Source: Synaphobranchus kaupii (lineage: Eukaryota > Chordata > Actinopteri > Anguilliformes > Synaphobranchidae). From it: a DNA stretch of 64,000 bases. Position 1 is the first letter of the stretch. The number at the start of each line of letters is the position of its first letter. The translations under genes were made by a program, and so were the position numbers. The stretch is taken from the NCBI GenBank assembly GCA_029718625.1, contig CM056389.1, forward strand, positions 14,718,452 to 14,782,451, written 5' to 3'. This document shows, one piece after another, positions 24,101 through 36,225 of this stretch. Under the pieces are notes generated by a model. The model ran no database searches and was not told the DNA's origin. It saw nothing but the letters and a program-made list of their open reading frames with translations.

Positions 24101-24649
24101 GGAAAGCCATGTGACCATGCAGATGTAGCTATTTGCTCGCCCTACTTGCTAAAACATCAACAACGCGTCCGATAACTCGACAGCTGACTGAGCGGGGAGT
24201 GTGACTCTTCGCATTTTCCAAAACACAAATCAGCCCCCGTGTTCAAATCGGAAAGATTTCAGCTTTCGCCGCGATTCCCCGTGAGGCGCTCTGAGGTAAA
24301 TAAAGCAGCTTCAAAGCCCGCGGCCACATATAGCGGGAAGACCACTAGCGCGGACGTCCGCCGTTTACAACCCAGTCACAAAGGAGCTATGACTGGAGAG
24401 GAAGCCTTGTGTTTTACTCAGCAGGGTACAACCTTATAGGCTATATAGCAGCTGAGAGACGGGCTAAATATGCTAATGCCCGCCGAGCGGCAGCCCTTAA
24501 CCCCACCATTAAGGCCCTGCCCTCTTCCTGTCTGACGCTGAGGTCAGTCGTAGGTTTGTGACCGAGGCCTGCCCGTAAAGTGCAGGGGAGCGGGACCCCA
24601 AAAAAACCACAGCGGCCAGAGCCCGTTCCAATCCCGCCGGGAGCAGGCC

Positions 24650-25170
24650 CGGGGTCGCGCTACGGACGCGCTACGGACGCGCGACGGACGCGCGACTTCC
24701 CGTAAAACCCCCCACGCGCAGGCGAAGCGAACGAGGGAGCGGGAAACGTGCGGAGAGAAGAGAGTGAGACCTCAGAAGAGGAGGATGAGAGAGAGAGGAG
24801 GAGAGGAGAGGAGTGGAGACGGTTCTCCCCTCCGTGCCGTGTGCGTTCCCCCTCCTGCAGCACGCTGTAATTCAGCAGTAAAAGCAGGAGCCAGAGCTGC
24901 AGGAGGAGGCGGCAGAGAGCAATGCGGCGGGATCGCGCAGGACTGCGGGCATGCGACCGGAGCCCGTGAGGAGAGCAGGGCATCCCAGCGCTAATGAGGA
25001 GGTACAGGGAGGGAGAGGGAGGAGGCTCATGTTTGGGAGAGATGAGGTGAAGTAGATAGTGGTCTTACCAGGCAAGCTTGAAGCCTTTCATTAGTGCGGC
25101 GAGGAGAGTGCGGTTGCCATGGCGTCTTCTCTGGGCTCTGCTGGCCGGTCATTCCGAGCCGCGGGAGCTA
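24650..25170 (-). promoter_or_regulatory. gramd1b: CpG-rich region around the MKGFKLAC first exon
   Basis: Dense CpG and high GC surround the first exon at 25069-25091. The block GCTACGGACGC is tandemly repeated near 24660-24690. It is a likely CpG-island promoter for the shorter gramd1b isoform, with transcription towards lower coordinates. No TATA box was found close upstream. Confidence 0.5.
25069..25091 (-). CDS. gramd1b: gramd1b alternative first coding exon (MKGFKLAC)
   Basis: On minus the exon reads ATGAAAGGCTTCAAGCTTGC then CTG, followed by GTAAGA, a near-ideal donor. It encodes Met-Lys-Gly-Phe-Lys-Leu-Ala plus TG of a codon. The C opening the shared exon at 1946 completes TGC (Cys), giving MKGFKLACTASNSNRSTP. 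This matches the N-terminus I recall for the reference human isoform (MKGFKLSCTASNSNRSTP), with Ser changed to Ala. The start context is weak (CTAATGA), so the call rests on the protein match and exact splice phase. The intron to the shared exon is 23,122 bp. GA-rich repeats on the sense strand begin about 130 bp upstream. Confidence 0.9.
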
Positions 25171-25217
25171 AATCCCAGCTGGACGTGTAGTCCCATGCAG
25201 GGGCGTCTGTCGGAGCA

Positions 25218-25220
25218 GAG

Positions 25221-25251
<31 letters not shown>

Positions 25252-25525
25252 TCGCTCTCTCCCTCTCTCTCGTTCTCTCTCTCTCACTGCAGTGCTAACT
25301 GTCCCCTCTCTCTCAGCCTGTCCCGCTAGTCCTGCGTCTCATCAGCCTGTCAAGTATGCGTGTGTGTGAGAGTGTGTGTGTGTGTGCGCATGTGTGTGTG
25401 CCTGCGAGTGTAAGTGTTTGTCTGTGTGTCTGTGTGCAACAGCGGAAGCTTCTCGCGCTCACAATATCCCATATACAGCAGCCTCTCTGTCTCTCTCTCT
25501 CTCTCTACCTCTCTCTCTCTGTATC

Positions 25526-25568
<43 letters not shown>

Positions 25569-25705
25569 CTATGTCTCTCTCTCTCTCTGTATCTATCTCT
25601 CTCTCTCTCTGTATCTATGTCTCTCTCTCTCTCTCTCTCTCTGTGTATCTATGTCTCTCTCTCTCTGTATCTATGTCTCTCGCTCTCACTCTCTCTCTCC
25701 CTCAC
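25218..25705. repeat. (CT)n, (TG)n and (CT)n tracts
   Basis: CT repeat at about 25218-25295, TG-rich at about 25357-25437, and a longer CT array with regular TGTATCTATGT interruptions at about 25483-25705. On the gramd1b sense strand these read as GA tracts upstream of the 25.1-kb exon. Confidence 0.93.
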
Positions 25706-26055
25706 ATTCCTGCCGCAGATGAAAGCATGAGCTACACTCGCCGGGATCAGGCACCTACTGAGCATGCTCCGTTCCCCCGCTCTACCCTAAGCCCCTCCCT
25801 CCTTCCCCTGCATAAACGCACCGCATCCCGCCGCCGATCGCTCTCAGTCGAGGCTACGGTGATGCACACACAGGGGCAGCTTGTGGGGCCTGCCCGTGTT
25901 GGGGTTCCCCCGAGAAGAGCCCCCTGTGGTCCCCCGAGAGGCTCGGAGGCCGACCCTGATGGGACAGGATTAGAGGGCTGGAGTCAATGTCAATCACAGT
26001 CAGCAGCTGGCTCTGTAATCTCTTAATGCAGGACAGTGCACACTGGGCACACTAA

Positions 26056-26102
26056 GTGTGTGTGTGTGTGTGTGTGTGTGTGGGTCTGTGTGTCTCTGTG
26101 TG
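26056..26102. repeat. (GT)n microsatellite
   Basis: GT repeat with minor interruptions at the 3' end. Confidence 0.93.
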
Positions 26103-26379
26103 TGGACGTGCGTTATGTGACTATATGTGTGTCTGTGGTTCTGAATACAACAGTGGGTTAGGCTTGAGGGGATTGTGGTTACTCACACTATCTGCCACAC
26201 TACAATTCCCAGACACCTGACTGTATTTGTACGTTCAGTTGATTATAACATCATAGGCTTTCTGATGTGCTGATTGGCGGGACGCTGCAATGTGCATTTT
26301 AGATGAAATCAGCAAGACCTGTTCCATCCCAAGCACTTCTCTCCCCATCTCTATCGAGCTCAGTTTAATTTCCCTGCTA

Positions 26380-26720
26380 GACGTCCTGATTCTCGCCACG
26401 ACGCCTGAACACGTACGCGCACAGACGCGCGCGGTCTCCGCACGCGTGTGCTCCTTCCGAGAAAGCCTCCGAAGGAGCCGTGTCCTGTCCAGCCCCGTCG
26501 CGTTCGTCGTTTCTCACCGGGGAGACGAAATACGCGCGCGTTAACCGGGCCTGGCGGAGCCTCTGAGGCTCCATCAGTCAGAGCGGCCGTCACGCTCTCG
26601 CTCTCGCCCCGGCGGAGGGGAACTGCAGGGGAAGCGCTGCAGCTACGGCTAGCGCTATCGTTCGGCAGCTGAGTCACCGTCGCGGTGGCCTGCAGAGCCG
26701 GGGTGGGCCTGTCAGGATGG
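26380..26720. promoter_or_regulatory. CpG-rich patch 1.3 kb upstream of the 25.1-kb exon
   Basis: CpG-dense sequence with many CGCG words. It may be part of the same promoter domain or an upstream non-coding exon. No splice donor or start codon can be assigned. Confidence 0.35.
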
Positions 26721-27219
26721 GGACACGGAGGCCACGCACAGAGCACACTGCTGGAAAAATACAATCACATAAAATGTCTGCACTCATGTGTAGTTATATT
26801 ATGTTAAATGAGGACTGGAAAAAGCAAAGAAAAAACTAAAAAATAACTGATTTTGAAAACTACATTTCCCAGAATGCAAAGGCTGCATTCATTCTCTCTC
26901 TCTCATACCATTGTGTAGAATAAGATGGATCTGGGCTGAGGAGGAGTGTGGTAGGTGTGTCGGTTTGTGTGTGTCTCAGTAACACCCAGTAATTTCCCTG
27001 CAATTTTGGACAATGTGTTTTGGGGAGGGTGGGAGGAGGGATAATTGACTTCCAGGCACACATTGGTGATGTCACCCGCTCTTACATAACTGTTTTATTC
27101 CCAGAACAGCAACAGCAGCAGGAGCAGTCGGCCTTTACGTAAGCATATCAGCAGGAAGCTGTGCGATGATGCTCTCACAGGAGAGCAGGGCTCAGTGCAG
27201 TATGGCCTTTCTCCTGGAG

Positions 27220-27374
27220 GGGGGGGGGGGGGGGGGGGGGGGGGTTATGGAGAGCCGCTGAGGTCTGGCTCACCCTGGGTCTGCTGCGGAGCTAGGAGGT
27301 CACGCTGCCCGCCCCGCTGGGCACGGCCCTAACCTGCTGCTCCAGCTGACATCACTCTGCACAATGTGCTGCAA

Positions 27375-27409
<35 letters not shown>

Positions 27410-27412
27410 AGC
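27220..27412. repeat. Poly-G run and (CA)n microsatellite
   Basis: About 24 consecutive G ending at 27244, then (CA)n at about 27377-27412. Confidence 0.92.
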
Positions 27413-27639
27413 ACGCACATGTATGCACACGCACACACTATACAACATTCAACAAAAATTACTAGACCAGGTCAAATACTTTGTGTGTATTTGACCAAAT
27501 AACTGCAGTCAAGAGTGACTTTGAACTAAGGATACACATCATAACATATGATTACATGTGTCATTACGACACTTAGGAGATGTATGTTTTGTATTTATAT
27601 ATTTATTCATTTTACATGCAAACTATTTATTCAGTTGTA

Positions 27640-27747
27640 TATTTTTACTGAAGCAATTCAACTCCCTTGCTCAAGGGTATACAACAGCACCCGGGAATCA
27701 AACCAACAACCTTCGACTTACAAGCCCTGTTCCATGACCGTTATGAT
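27640..27747 (-). mobile_element. tRNA-derived SINE relic, interrupted by a MITE
   Basis: Read on plus it has TACTGAAGCAATTCAACTCC, CTTGCTCAAGGGTA and CCCGGGAATCAAACCAACAACC, then TACAAGCCCTGTTCCATGACC. This is the reverse complement of the SINE body, box B and box A regions seen at 34.1 kb. The last piece (ACTGCTACCC) seems to continue at about 28337, beyond an inserted element. Confidence 0.6.
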
Positions 27748-28336
27748 GGGCCGTGTCCCAATCAGCACTCTTCCACACTGTTGAGTAGCCTTGGTGAGTC
27801 GATAGGACGAGAAAGTCGTAGAGTAGGCGAATATTTTTCAAACTGCAGTATACTTCAAACACCCGGATGACACACTTACTTCCGGGGTTTCGCTGAGTAC
27901 ATTCGGGAGCACACTTTTCAAGAAGTACACAAACATTTTGGTCGCATAAATATGACGTGAAGCTTCATTTTAAAAAAATTAAGCAAAATTGAAGTTTTCC
28001 TTCAAATACAAAAAAAGATCATGCAAGACTTTCTAGCCAAATGATGACTCAAAACTTGCCCAAAATATATTTTTAACCAAATCCAACGTATTTTAAATAT
28101 GATCATAATAACATCATAATATTTTAACTTTTTAAAAATAAGTGCGTGCTTTGCGACTTTTCATTTTTACCAGTGACTGCACTTTGAAAGTATCCCAATT
28201 TAGCTGTATGTATATAGCATGGCGGATATTTTTCGCGGACAGCTAAACACTGCACATTAAACAGCACACTTCTGCCAGTGCACTGTACGCAGGAGACGGG
28301 GCGCAGTAGATAGGGCTCTGATTCGGACACAGCCCT
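27748..28336. mobile_element. Non-autonomous DNA transposon (about 588 bp) nested in a SINE
   Basis: The ends are GGGCCGTGTCCCAATCAG and CTGATTCGGACACAGCCC, an imperfect inverted pair typical of Harbinger/hAT-type fish MITEs. The interior is AT-rich and non-coding. The target duplication could not be fixed. Confidence 0.6.
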
Positions 28337-28465
28337 AGACTGCTACCCATGACATTTACTGCACTTGAATGTGCGCACTGGACAACGCGCAGGTTCAGTA
28401 TGAATGCGTGATGTGAAATGCGCCAGCCTCGGTTTTGTGTGTGACAGCAGAGAGCCGCAGTCGCA

Positions 28466-28482
28466 GGGGGGGGGGGGGGGGG
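28466..28482. repeat. Poly-G run
   Basis: Run of about 17 G. Confidence 0.93.
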
Positions 28483-29922
28483 TGGTGCTGAACGGACAGC
28501 TCCGTATGAGAGCGGTCTGGGGACAGGCAAGGGGAGCGGGAGCGAAAGAGGAACTTTTCCGTGACGCCGTTAGTTCGCTCGCTCCATCAGAGCACTCCGC
28601 GCATTTCAGAATCGTGAATTTGATTACAAGGCTGCGCAAACGCGGTAATTACACGCGTTAGCAGTTAGCGTCTTTGGCACGTGCTATTGGGGAAATAAAA
28701 TGAGCTACAGCACAGCACATGAAGATAAACAGACTTTGGACGTTTGTATATTATCCGCCACGAACTTTCTTCAAACATGTACATGTCAGGATCAAAATTA
28801 AATTACCAGAAAAACTCGGGCCACCTAGTCACCCCCCCCCCTTCCTAAGTAGTCACAGCAACATATATTTGAGTTAATTTGACCGACCTGGTTAAATAAG
28901 CTGAAAATAAAATTTTAAAAGAATGTACAACAATATGTACCTTATTTTGTAGGCTAGTATTGAAAATGACCACCTCATAATTACATAGCATACATGCCAG
29001 ACAGTGTAGTAGACTAACTCCAAAAGGATTCATAAGAGCATATTTTTGCATTTGTCTGAGTGCCTATGCGCTCGACAGCAGTCTTCCACCTGAGTGGGCG
29101 CTACGCTATTGCTGGAAATCCATAAACAGCCAACTCCAGCGCATTTTATCGAATGACCTACTTTATTGATCGCAGTGCGAACGGTGGTATATGCAACAGT
29201 GCAGCGTAGAGGGGGGAGACACTCATTTTAAGGAGACAGATCACATAGGAGACAAATCCACTTCACTTCTGCGTACGATTCACACAGTACAAATACACAA
29301 TAACAGAAGGCACATCAAATTGCAGTGCATTGTAATATAAAACCATAAACCATTTTCCTCTTCTCACTGGTAGTCTGCAGGTTGTAAGGCTGTTTAAATT
29401 GCACTGCAGTCAAACAAAGCTACAGCAAACATGTCAAATGTATTCTGTCCATAGGCTAATTGGCCTTTTTTTTCGCATGCAAGAAGGAAACAGAAAACGA
29501 ATTAAATGTGAACAGGCTAAACCATAGACTAATTCTAATATCGACTGTTCGGTTGCACAACACGTGTAATCAGCGGCGAGTTTTGCGCACCCTAACATCT
29601 TTGTTTCGCCCCTTGGCCACTTCCTGTGACCCAGAGCTGAACGTGATGTGCGTAGGGACGCCACGAGACCTGACACATACGAGGAACCGGGCCAGGAGGT
29701 TTGCGCCCCGCTAGTATTTTTAGAGACATATAGGTTGATTGCAGCCGTCCAATAGGAGGCCGGAGCGTGGGATCAGGTGACGGGGCCGCTGTCGGACTAG
29801 TTTATCATCAGAGTGGGATGGGGGCGAATTCGCTAATCCACCGGGCTGCAGGACGCCCGACAGAGAGCCAGCCCCCAACACAGGCTCCTATGCATGCTCG
29901 CCACTGCTTAATCTCACACCCC

Positions 29923-29934
<12 letters not shown>

Positions 29935-30001
<67 letters not shown>

Positions 30002-30035
30002 GCGTGTGCGTGTGTGTGCGTGCATGTGTGTGTGT
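29935..30035. repeat. (GT)n microsatellite, about 100 bp
   Basis: About 60 bp of pure GT followed by GTGTGC variants. Confidence 0.97.
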
Positions 30036-30732
30036 TTCAAATCCTTCCAACATGAATCTGAGCTCAATATCAGTGAGGGAGAGGCTAAGCGAGAGTTGTA
30101 TAGACAGAGATTAACAAAATGAACTAATAGAAAAAAATATTCCCAATTTTAAAACAAATATTCTACTACTATTGACTTCTACTAGTCTTTTTGAATTTTA
30201 CTAAGATCTTCAACTCTGTCTCAGAATAGTGCATGTCATTGAAACGACAGAGGCCAAAAACAGAATCAAAACTTCCGTTTTGCAACAATTTAGCATCCAA
30301 CTAACGGGCAGGCAATGCTGTCGTTCAAAGAACCCGTTGCTGCAAGAAACCTGGTTTCTGAGAGAGGGTTCTTCTGCGCTCATATTTTAACTCCAGGAGG
30401 TCAAGTCAGAGCTGAACTTTCTAATTAAATGTGAAATATGTAAGGCACGCCAGAGATTAAAGTATCCCAAAATCTATTTCTGTGCCTGTCCTCCCTAAAT
30501 CCCTAGACCGCCCAACCATAGAGACTCAGAGAGAGGAGAGTCATCCTCAGTGATTCTCCACAGTGATGGACACTTACTATGTCGAGAGAAAAAAAGGTGA
30601 ATTTTATTAAATTGTGTATACTTTACCTTCGCTTTAAACTACATTATTATATTGCTGCTGCTTGCATATTTATTCATATATTAATACAGTCTGTTTATAA
30701 CTGCCATACCAATAAAAATGAATTGCACAAGC

Positions 30733-30737
<5 letters not shown>

Positions 30738-30768
<31 letters not shown>
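30738..30768. repeat. (GA)n microsatellite
   Basis: Pure GA repeat of about 30 bp. Confidence 0.97.
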
Positions 30769-30770
<2 letters not shown>

Positions 30771-31318
30771 CTGCTCAGTAAGCAACCTTATTGATCATAG
30801 GCAAGTGTTGGCCCCTTTGACCTCTTCGATCTAACCCTTTCATTTGTCTCCTCAGATTGCACCAGGGTGGCCTAGGAGACATCACAGGAACAGGCACTTG
30901 TTGTCTTATTGCTAACAAGCTAACAATATAAGCATGAATGTGCACGTGCAGACAAACACGAGGTCCGATGTAAAATTAGCAGCTAACACTACAGAGATGG
31001 ATACGAAGGCTTTGGATAAAGAAAAATCAGCATTGTGTACATCGGATGTGAAATAAGCGTCCAATTGTAACCACCATTAGAAGACATAGCTTGCATCATG
31101 CATCCCACTGCCTTGCATGGCAGCCATACTCAAAGACAACTCCTGTAATCTCTGAGCACTTTTAAGTACACTTCCTGGTACACCAGCATGGTTTTTGAAT
31201 CACTGCTACATAAAACGAAATTGTAGATATTTAAGATGTTTAAGCTGATTCCATTGCCTCTCTTTTTGTGTGGGATTTGACTTTGCTTGGATGTAATACT
31301 GAGGCAAAAAAAGAAACA

Positions 31319-31429
31319 GGTGCAAAAACGTTTAGCGCACGCAAAACTAATAACACCACCAATGATGGTTTGGTTTTGCGTGCGCTAAAAGGTTTTGCAC
31401 CCGCTAAACGTCTTAGTAAATGAGGCCCT
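31319..31429. mobile_element. Palindromic CCAAT-containing MITE, copy 2 (truncated)
   Basis: It contains TTTAGCGCACGCAAAAC, CACCACCAATGATGG, GCGCTAAAAGGTTTTGCAC and the end GTCTTAGTAAATGAGGCCC. The left terminus is missing. Confidence 0.7.
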
Positions 31430-33064
31430 AATTGTGGTGTGTTAGCACAGCCTGGGTAAATGCACACACACTCCTGAACACATCCACAAGACTAGGCCAC
31501 TGGTTTCATCAACGATAGCAAAAACCTGAGGACTCATTACTACAAAGACCTCTTAGAAAAATCCAATCCTGGTGATAATCACCCACGGCTATAATTACTC
31601 TAAATTTCCTCGTATGTAGAATACAGTCTGTTACTTCAGTGGATCACAGTAAAAGATGTACTTCACTGTGACATTTGTAATTAACTCTTGCCCTTATAAC
31701 CATGCAGTATTATTTTATCTATTACTGAATGACTGCAAACAGGTCTATTAAATTAAAATTCTGATCTGGACACTCGGCCAATGTTGATGGAATGGAATGG
31801 GCACAAATCACACTGCTGCCCCCTCCTGGCGGTGACCTGTATCAGCCCAAGGCCGAGCTGCAGCGAGCCAGGGACTGTCCTCTGTACTTCTCCCTGCAGA
31901 GCCGGGAGGTACGTTTCACCTCGTTCTCAATTATTAATGTCTGCACTTCCCAGAATGCGGGCTAGTTATTGAGCGTTTGCTTTTACTGGAATGCAGGATG
32001 AAGGAAGCGTCGGTTCTCCGATAGTGACGTGACAGAGCAGAGTGCTCTCCAGGGTGAAGCTTTTTACATTTCTCATCCTCTCAACACCCGCCCCCTCCTC
32101 TCTCTCATTGGTTGCTTTTGTTTGCGTGCCCTTCACGTGCCCTCGTTCCAGCGCTCGCCCCGCCGGGCGTGCACGAGTAGCTCGCAGGCTTGGTCTTCGT
32201 GTCACCAGAACAATGCCGCTGCTCTTCCGTACAAATACACGATTTCAAGCTCAATACCACAGATGAAGAGCCAAGAGATGCTACGTGGGACGCTATCAAA
32301 CAAAAGAAGAAAAAATGCAACTAGAGAGAAATAAACAGGCGAAAGCGCAAAGGATGTGACAGGATTTAAATAAACGGGATCCGAGCAGGGTTTCAGTCAG
32401 TTGGTAATACCCTTTTGTATCCAACAGCCCTTGCTCTAACCAAGCACGCACAGTGTATTGCACTCAATAAGCACTCTCTAACACAAACCGTGGCTCGCTT
32501 GCGGTTAACGCACAGTAATTAGCACATTTCTACCTCAGCTGATGAGTGGCGATGAGTGTCCTAGTTCAAAATGGCTGGTGTGCTTCACATTAGCCGTGGC
32601 TGAGCTGAGCTTCAGGCCCAGCACTGCAAAGCGCTTAAGGTGCTGTGTGTAGAGGCAGCCCGCTACTGTCTATTACAGTGCGATAATGAGCAGCTGGTTT
32701 CAGTAGTGAATTTGCTGTGTTTGCACTGTATAGGTGTGAGGTGTTATTGGGAGGGGGGGGGGGGGAGTTGGCAGGGCTGCTGGTCTCCCACCCCCCTTCT
32801 GGGTGCTCTGTTGCTGAGAGGGCGGAATTTGGGACAGAGATAAGCGAGCGGGGGGCTGGAGCTTCCCCCCAGCGTTATGGGACGAGGCTTCACGCACGCG
32901 CACACGTGAGCGCAAGCCGCCCGCCCGCCCGCCTCACTTGTTTACAGCACTGCAGCCCTCCAAGACCTCCTATTAGTGCCAGCAGGCTTCCGAGGGCAGC
33001 TCTTCCGGAAGTTTCATCGGAGCACATGAGTCACACGGCAGACTGCTGTTCCACAATGTGTGCG

Positions 33065-34112
33065 CTCTCACAAACCTCTATAAACCTACAGAGCCATACA
33101 GGAATATACCTTTATCTGCAGTCAAAACCTCTACTAAACCTACAGAGCCATACAGGAATATACCTTTATCTGCAGTCAGAAACCTCTACTAAACCTACAG
33201 AGCCATACAGGAATATACCTTTATCTGCAGTCAGAAACCTCTACTAAACCTACAGAGCCATACAGGAATATACCTTTATCTGCAGTCACACACCTCTACT
33301 AAACCTACAGAGCCATACAGGAATATACCTTCATCTGCAGTCAGAAACCTCAACTAAACCTACAGAGCCATACAGGAATATACCTTTATCTGCAGTCAGA
33401 AACCTCTACTAAACCTACAGAGCCATACAGGAATATACCTTTATCTGCAGTCACAAACCTCTATAAACCTACAGAGCCATACTGGAAAATACCTTTATCT
33501 GCAGTCAGAAACCTCTACTAAACCTACAGAGCCATACAGGAATATACCTTTTTAATCTGCAGTCAGAAACCTCTACTAAACCTACAGAGCCATACAGGAA
33601 TATACCTTTATCTGCAGTCACAAACCTCTACTAAACCTACAGAGCCATACAGGAATATACCTTTATCTGCAGTCACAAACCTCTACTAAACCTACAGAGC
33701 CATACAGGAATATACCTTTATCTGCAGTCACAAACCTCTACTAAACCTACAGAGCCATACAGGAATATACCTTTATCTGCAGTCACAAACCTCTACTAAA
33801 CCTACAGAGCCATACAGGAATATACCTTTATATACAGATACACAAACCTCTACTACACTTACAGAGCCATACAGGAATATACCTTTATCTGCAGTCACAA
33901 ACCTCTACTAAACCTACAGAGCCATACAGGAATATACCTTTATATACAGATACACAAACCTCTACTACACTTACAGAGCCATACAGGAATATACCTTTAT
34001 CTGCAGTCAGAAATCTCTACTAAACCTACAGAGCCACACAGGAATATACCTTTATATATAGACACACAAACCTCCACTACACCTACAGAGCCATACAGGA
34101 ATATACCTTTAT
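33065..34112. repeat. 55-bp minisatellite, about 19 copies
   Basis: The unit is CTACTAAACCTACAGAGCC, then ATACAGGAATATACC and TTTATCTGCAGTCACAAACCT. Later copies alternate a TATACAGATACAC variant with the standard form. The array resumes after a SINE at 34331-34455. Confidence 0.97.
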
Positions 34113-34114
34113 AT

Positions 34115-34330
34115 GGGGCGGCAGTGTAGTATAATGGTTAAGGAACCGGCCTTGTAACCGAAAGGTTGCAGGTTCGATTCCCAGGTAGGACACTGCCGTT
34201 GTACCCTTGAGGTACTTAACCTGAATTGCTTCAGTATATATAAATGGATAATATGTAAAAAATGCTAAAAAGTTGTGTAAGTCGCTCTGGATAAGAGCGT
34301 CTGCTAAATGCCTGTAATATGATGTAATAT
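34115..34330 (+). mobile_element. Well-preserved tRNA-derived SINE
   Basis: The head is GGGGCGGCAGTGTAGTATAA, with a box A-like TAGTATAATGGTTAAGGA and box B GGTTCGATTCC. The body has GACACTGCCGTTGTACCCTT, and the 3' end has AGTCGCTCTGGATAAGAGCG with TGCTAAATG and a GTAATATGATGTAATAT tail. It is inserted inside the 55-bp minisatellite. It is not a functional tRNA gene. Confidence 0.9.
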
Positions 34331-34455
34331 GCAATCACACCAACCTCTATTAAACCTGCAGAGCCATACGGGAATATACCTTTATATACAGACACACAAA
34401 CCGCTACTACACTTACAGAGCCATACGGGAATATACCTATTTCTGCAGTCACAGA
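34331..34455. repeat. 55-bp minisatellite, remainder beyond the SINE
   Basis: About two diverged units, with AACCTGCAGAGCCATACGGG in one. Confidence 0.9.
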
Positions 34456-35689
34456 AGCTAGCACACTGTAATACACTGGGTTAAGCAATATGCATATTAC
34501 ACTACCCATAACTTTTATATCCCTCTAGTTAATATAAATTTGTACTCAGGTTGTAAAAAGAAATATTTATTTCGCATGCTCTGCAGCAACCATTACACTT
34601 CATGGGATGATTTTTTTTTTCTTTTAATTGTGTAATGATTTTCTCTCATATTGCAATGTTCCCCTGCACTGCTGAGCAAACAGAAATCAATCATATTGGA
34701 TTCTGTGACCTAGGAAGGCAAAATGAATCCATATATCCAGGTATCATAACACAGGGAAGTATATGTTTTCATGAATCATTGAGCCGGATCAGTTGAACAC
34801 AAACAGTGCCACTGACTGCAAGGCCAGGAGCCATTACAGGATCTGATCAATAGCACATTTGATCTCACTTCGTTCAGCTGTGTCCTCTTCCTGAGAATTA
34901 CAGTAAAGTTTTTTTTGGGATAATTCAGTTATGAAAGAGGAGAGAAACCTGACACACAGAAGTCAAATCAGTCATGTCATGTTAGAAAGGAGAATGTATT
35001 CGGTCAATATGCATCAGAACATTCTGGAACATATTGAACATTAAGCTGCCCTCACTGCCCTGTGACTCAAGGAGTCACAAGTAGCAGACCAGATAATCAG
35101 AGGTATAGATTTAACAAGTCCAGCGGTAGAAAAATATGTTCAGTCTCTGTGCTTGAGTGAATTTCACATCTTTGAGTATGTGAGTGATAAGCTGCTCGCA
35201 CACACACACGCACACCCACACACACATGCACACAGACGAGCGCAGGTATTTACACACAGATTGTATTTATTATGTGCACCTCTGTATCTCTGACTCACAT
35301 TTTACACAAAGAGACGCAGAATTGCAGCCTGGAGATGTAATGAGGCAGCGTTCTCCCACAGTTGCAGTCATAATGATAGTGTAGGTTTTTGCAGCACAGT
35401 GCTGACACAAAATGGCCACCCCACCTACAGGAAGGGCAGCTTTTCCAGCGACACAAAACAGCTGCGCGTTTGGCCTGGTGGGACACAAGCCTGCCACTTT
35501 ACTAATAGACACCTGAAGCTTCAACACCTGCATAATGTATCAGGCCATAACTTGATCATATGACACAACAAATATAACAATAGTGGTGCCCGATGCACCC
35601 TGAAGAGCTCGAGCGGCTTAGCGATTCAATTAAACTATCCAGTCGCATGGCATATGCCACATTTTACCTGTGTAAATAACCAAGGCGTT

Positions 35690-35810
35690 TTCATAGCTGC
35701 ATATTTACTGAAGTATTTCTATGGTAAGCACCTCGAGCTCAAGGAGACAACAGCGGGGTCTCATTTGGGAATAGACCTGGGCCTGTTCCAGGCTACCTTC
35801 CCCTGTCCTC
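35690..35810 (-). mobile_element. Diverged tRNA-derived SINE relic
   Basis: On plus it has GCATATTTACTGAAGTATT, CACCTCGAGCTCAAGGAGAC and CTCATTTGGGAATAGACCTG, matching the reverse complement of the SINE body and box B with decay. Confidence 0.5.
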
Positions 35811-35959
35811 TCACAATAATGCACACGAAACGCTCAGGCGAAGAATAGCCGCTCACAGGCGTTCGTTATTCCAGCGTGTTTGGGAACATATTAAGGGGCG
35901 CACATATATCACGGTGACACTGCGACAATATATATATATAGGCAGGAAGCCGCCAACGT

Positions 35960-36225
35960 CGCGCATGTGGCTTCGATCGATGAGAGCGAGAGCCGCTTTG
36001 GCTCCCGTTCGAGCCGGGAAAGGATCGATATTCCCGGCGGCCATTACGCAGAGGCTCCCTCTCAAACTCAGCGCCCTTTTCACCGCCTCTCCGGAACGGT
36101 GCGTCCCCGAAGCAGAGGCTCGCCCTACGCGCCGCGCGGAACCGCCAACTCATCATCCTTCCCCCAGCGCAGAGCGGGGAAGGCCCTGCGCGCGCGCACG
36201 TGCGTGTGTGTGTGTGTGTGTGTGT
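35960..36225. promoter_or_regulatory. CpG-rich patch ending in a (GT)n tract
   Basis: CpG-dense, GC-rich DNA from about 35960, passing through CGCGCGCGCACGTGCG into (GT)n at 36198-36225. No exon is supported on either strand. Confidence 0.3.

Larger units (their letters stand above)
1947..25068 (-). other. gramd1b: gramd1b intron between the MKGFKLAC exon and the shared exon
   Basis: This is a 23.1-kb intron for the transcript starting at the 25.1-kb exon, and part of longer introns for the other isoforms. It is bounded by TG/GTAAGA at 25069-25064 and CCCCAG/C at 1947-1946. Besides the repeats listed separately I see no exon in 3.9-7.0, 7.7-9.1, 12.5-15.6, 16.1-17.0, 17.5-20.2 and 22.8-24.6 kb. 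A candidate promoter and tiny exon lie near 11.7-12.4 kb. Confidence 0.75.

Noticed and set aside
24660..24983. Minus frame with a Leu-rich stretch resembling a signal peptide
   Set aside because: It lies in the CpG-rich region just downstream of the MKGFKLAC exon donor, so it would be intronic; the Leu run reflects (CTG/CAG)-like sequence and there is no homology.
33065..34112. Regularly spaced direct repeats, CRISPR-like at first sight
   Set aside because: The whole 55-bp unit is conserved with no unique spacers, and the context is a vertebrate genome; it is a minisatellite.
34115..34190. tRNA gene candidate with box A and box B
   Set aside because: It is the head of a SINE, with unrelated body and tail and no proper cloverleaf expectation; not a functional tRNA.
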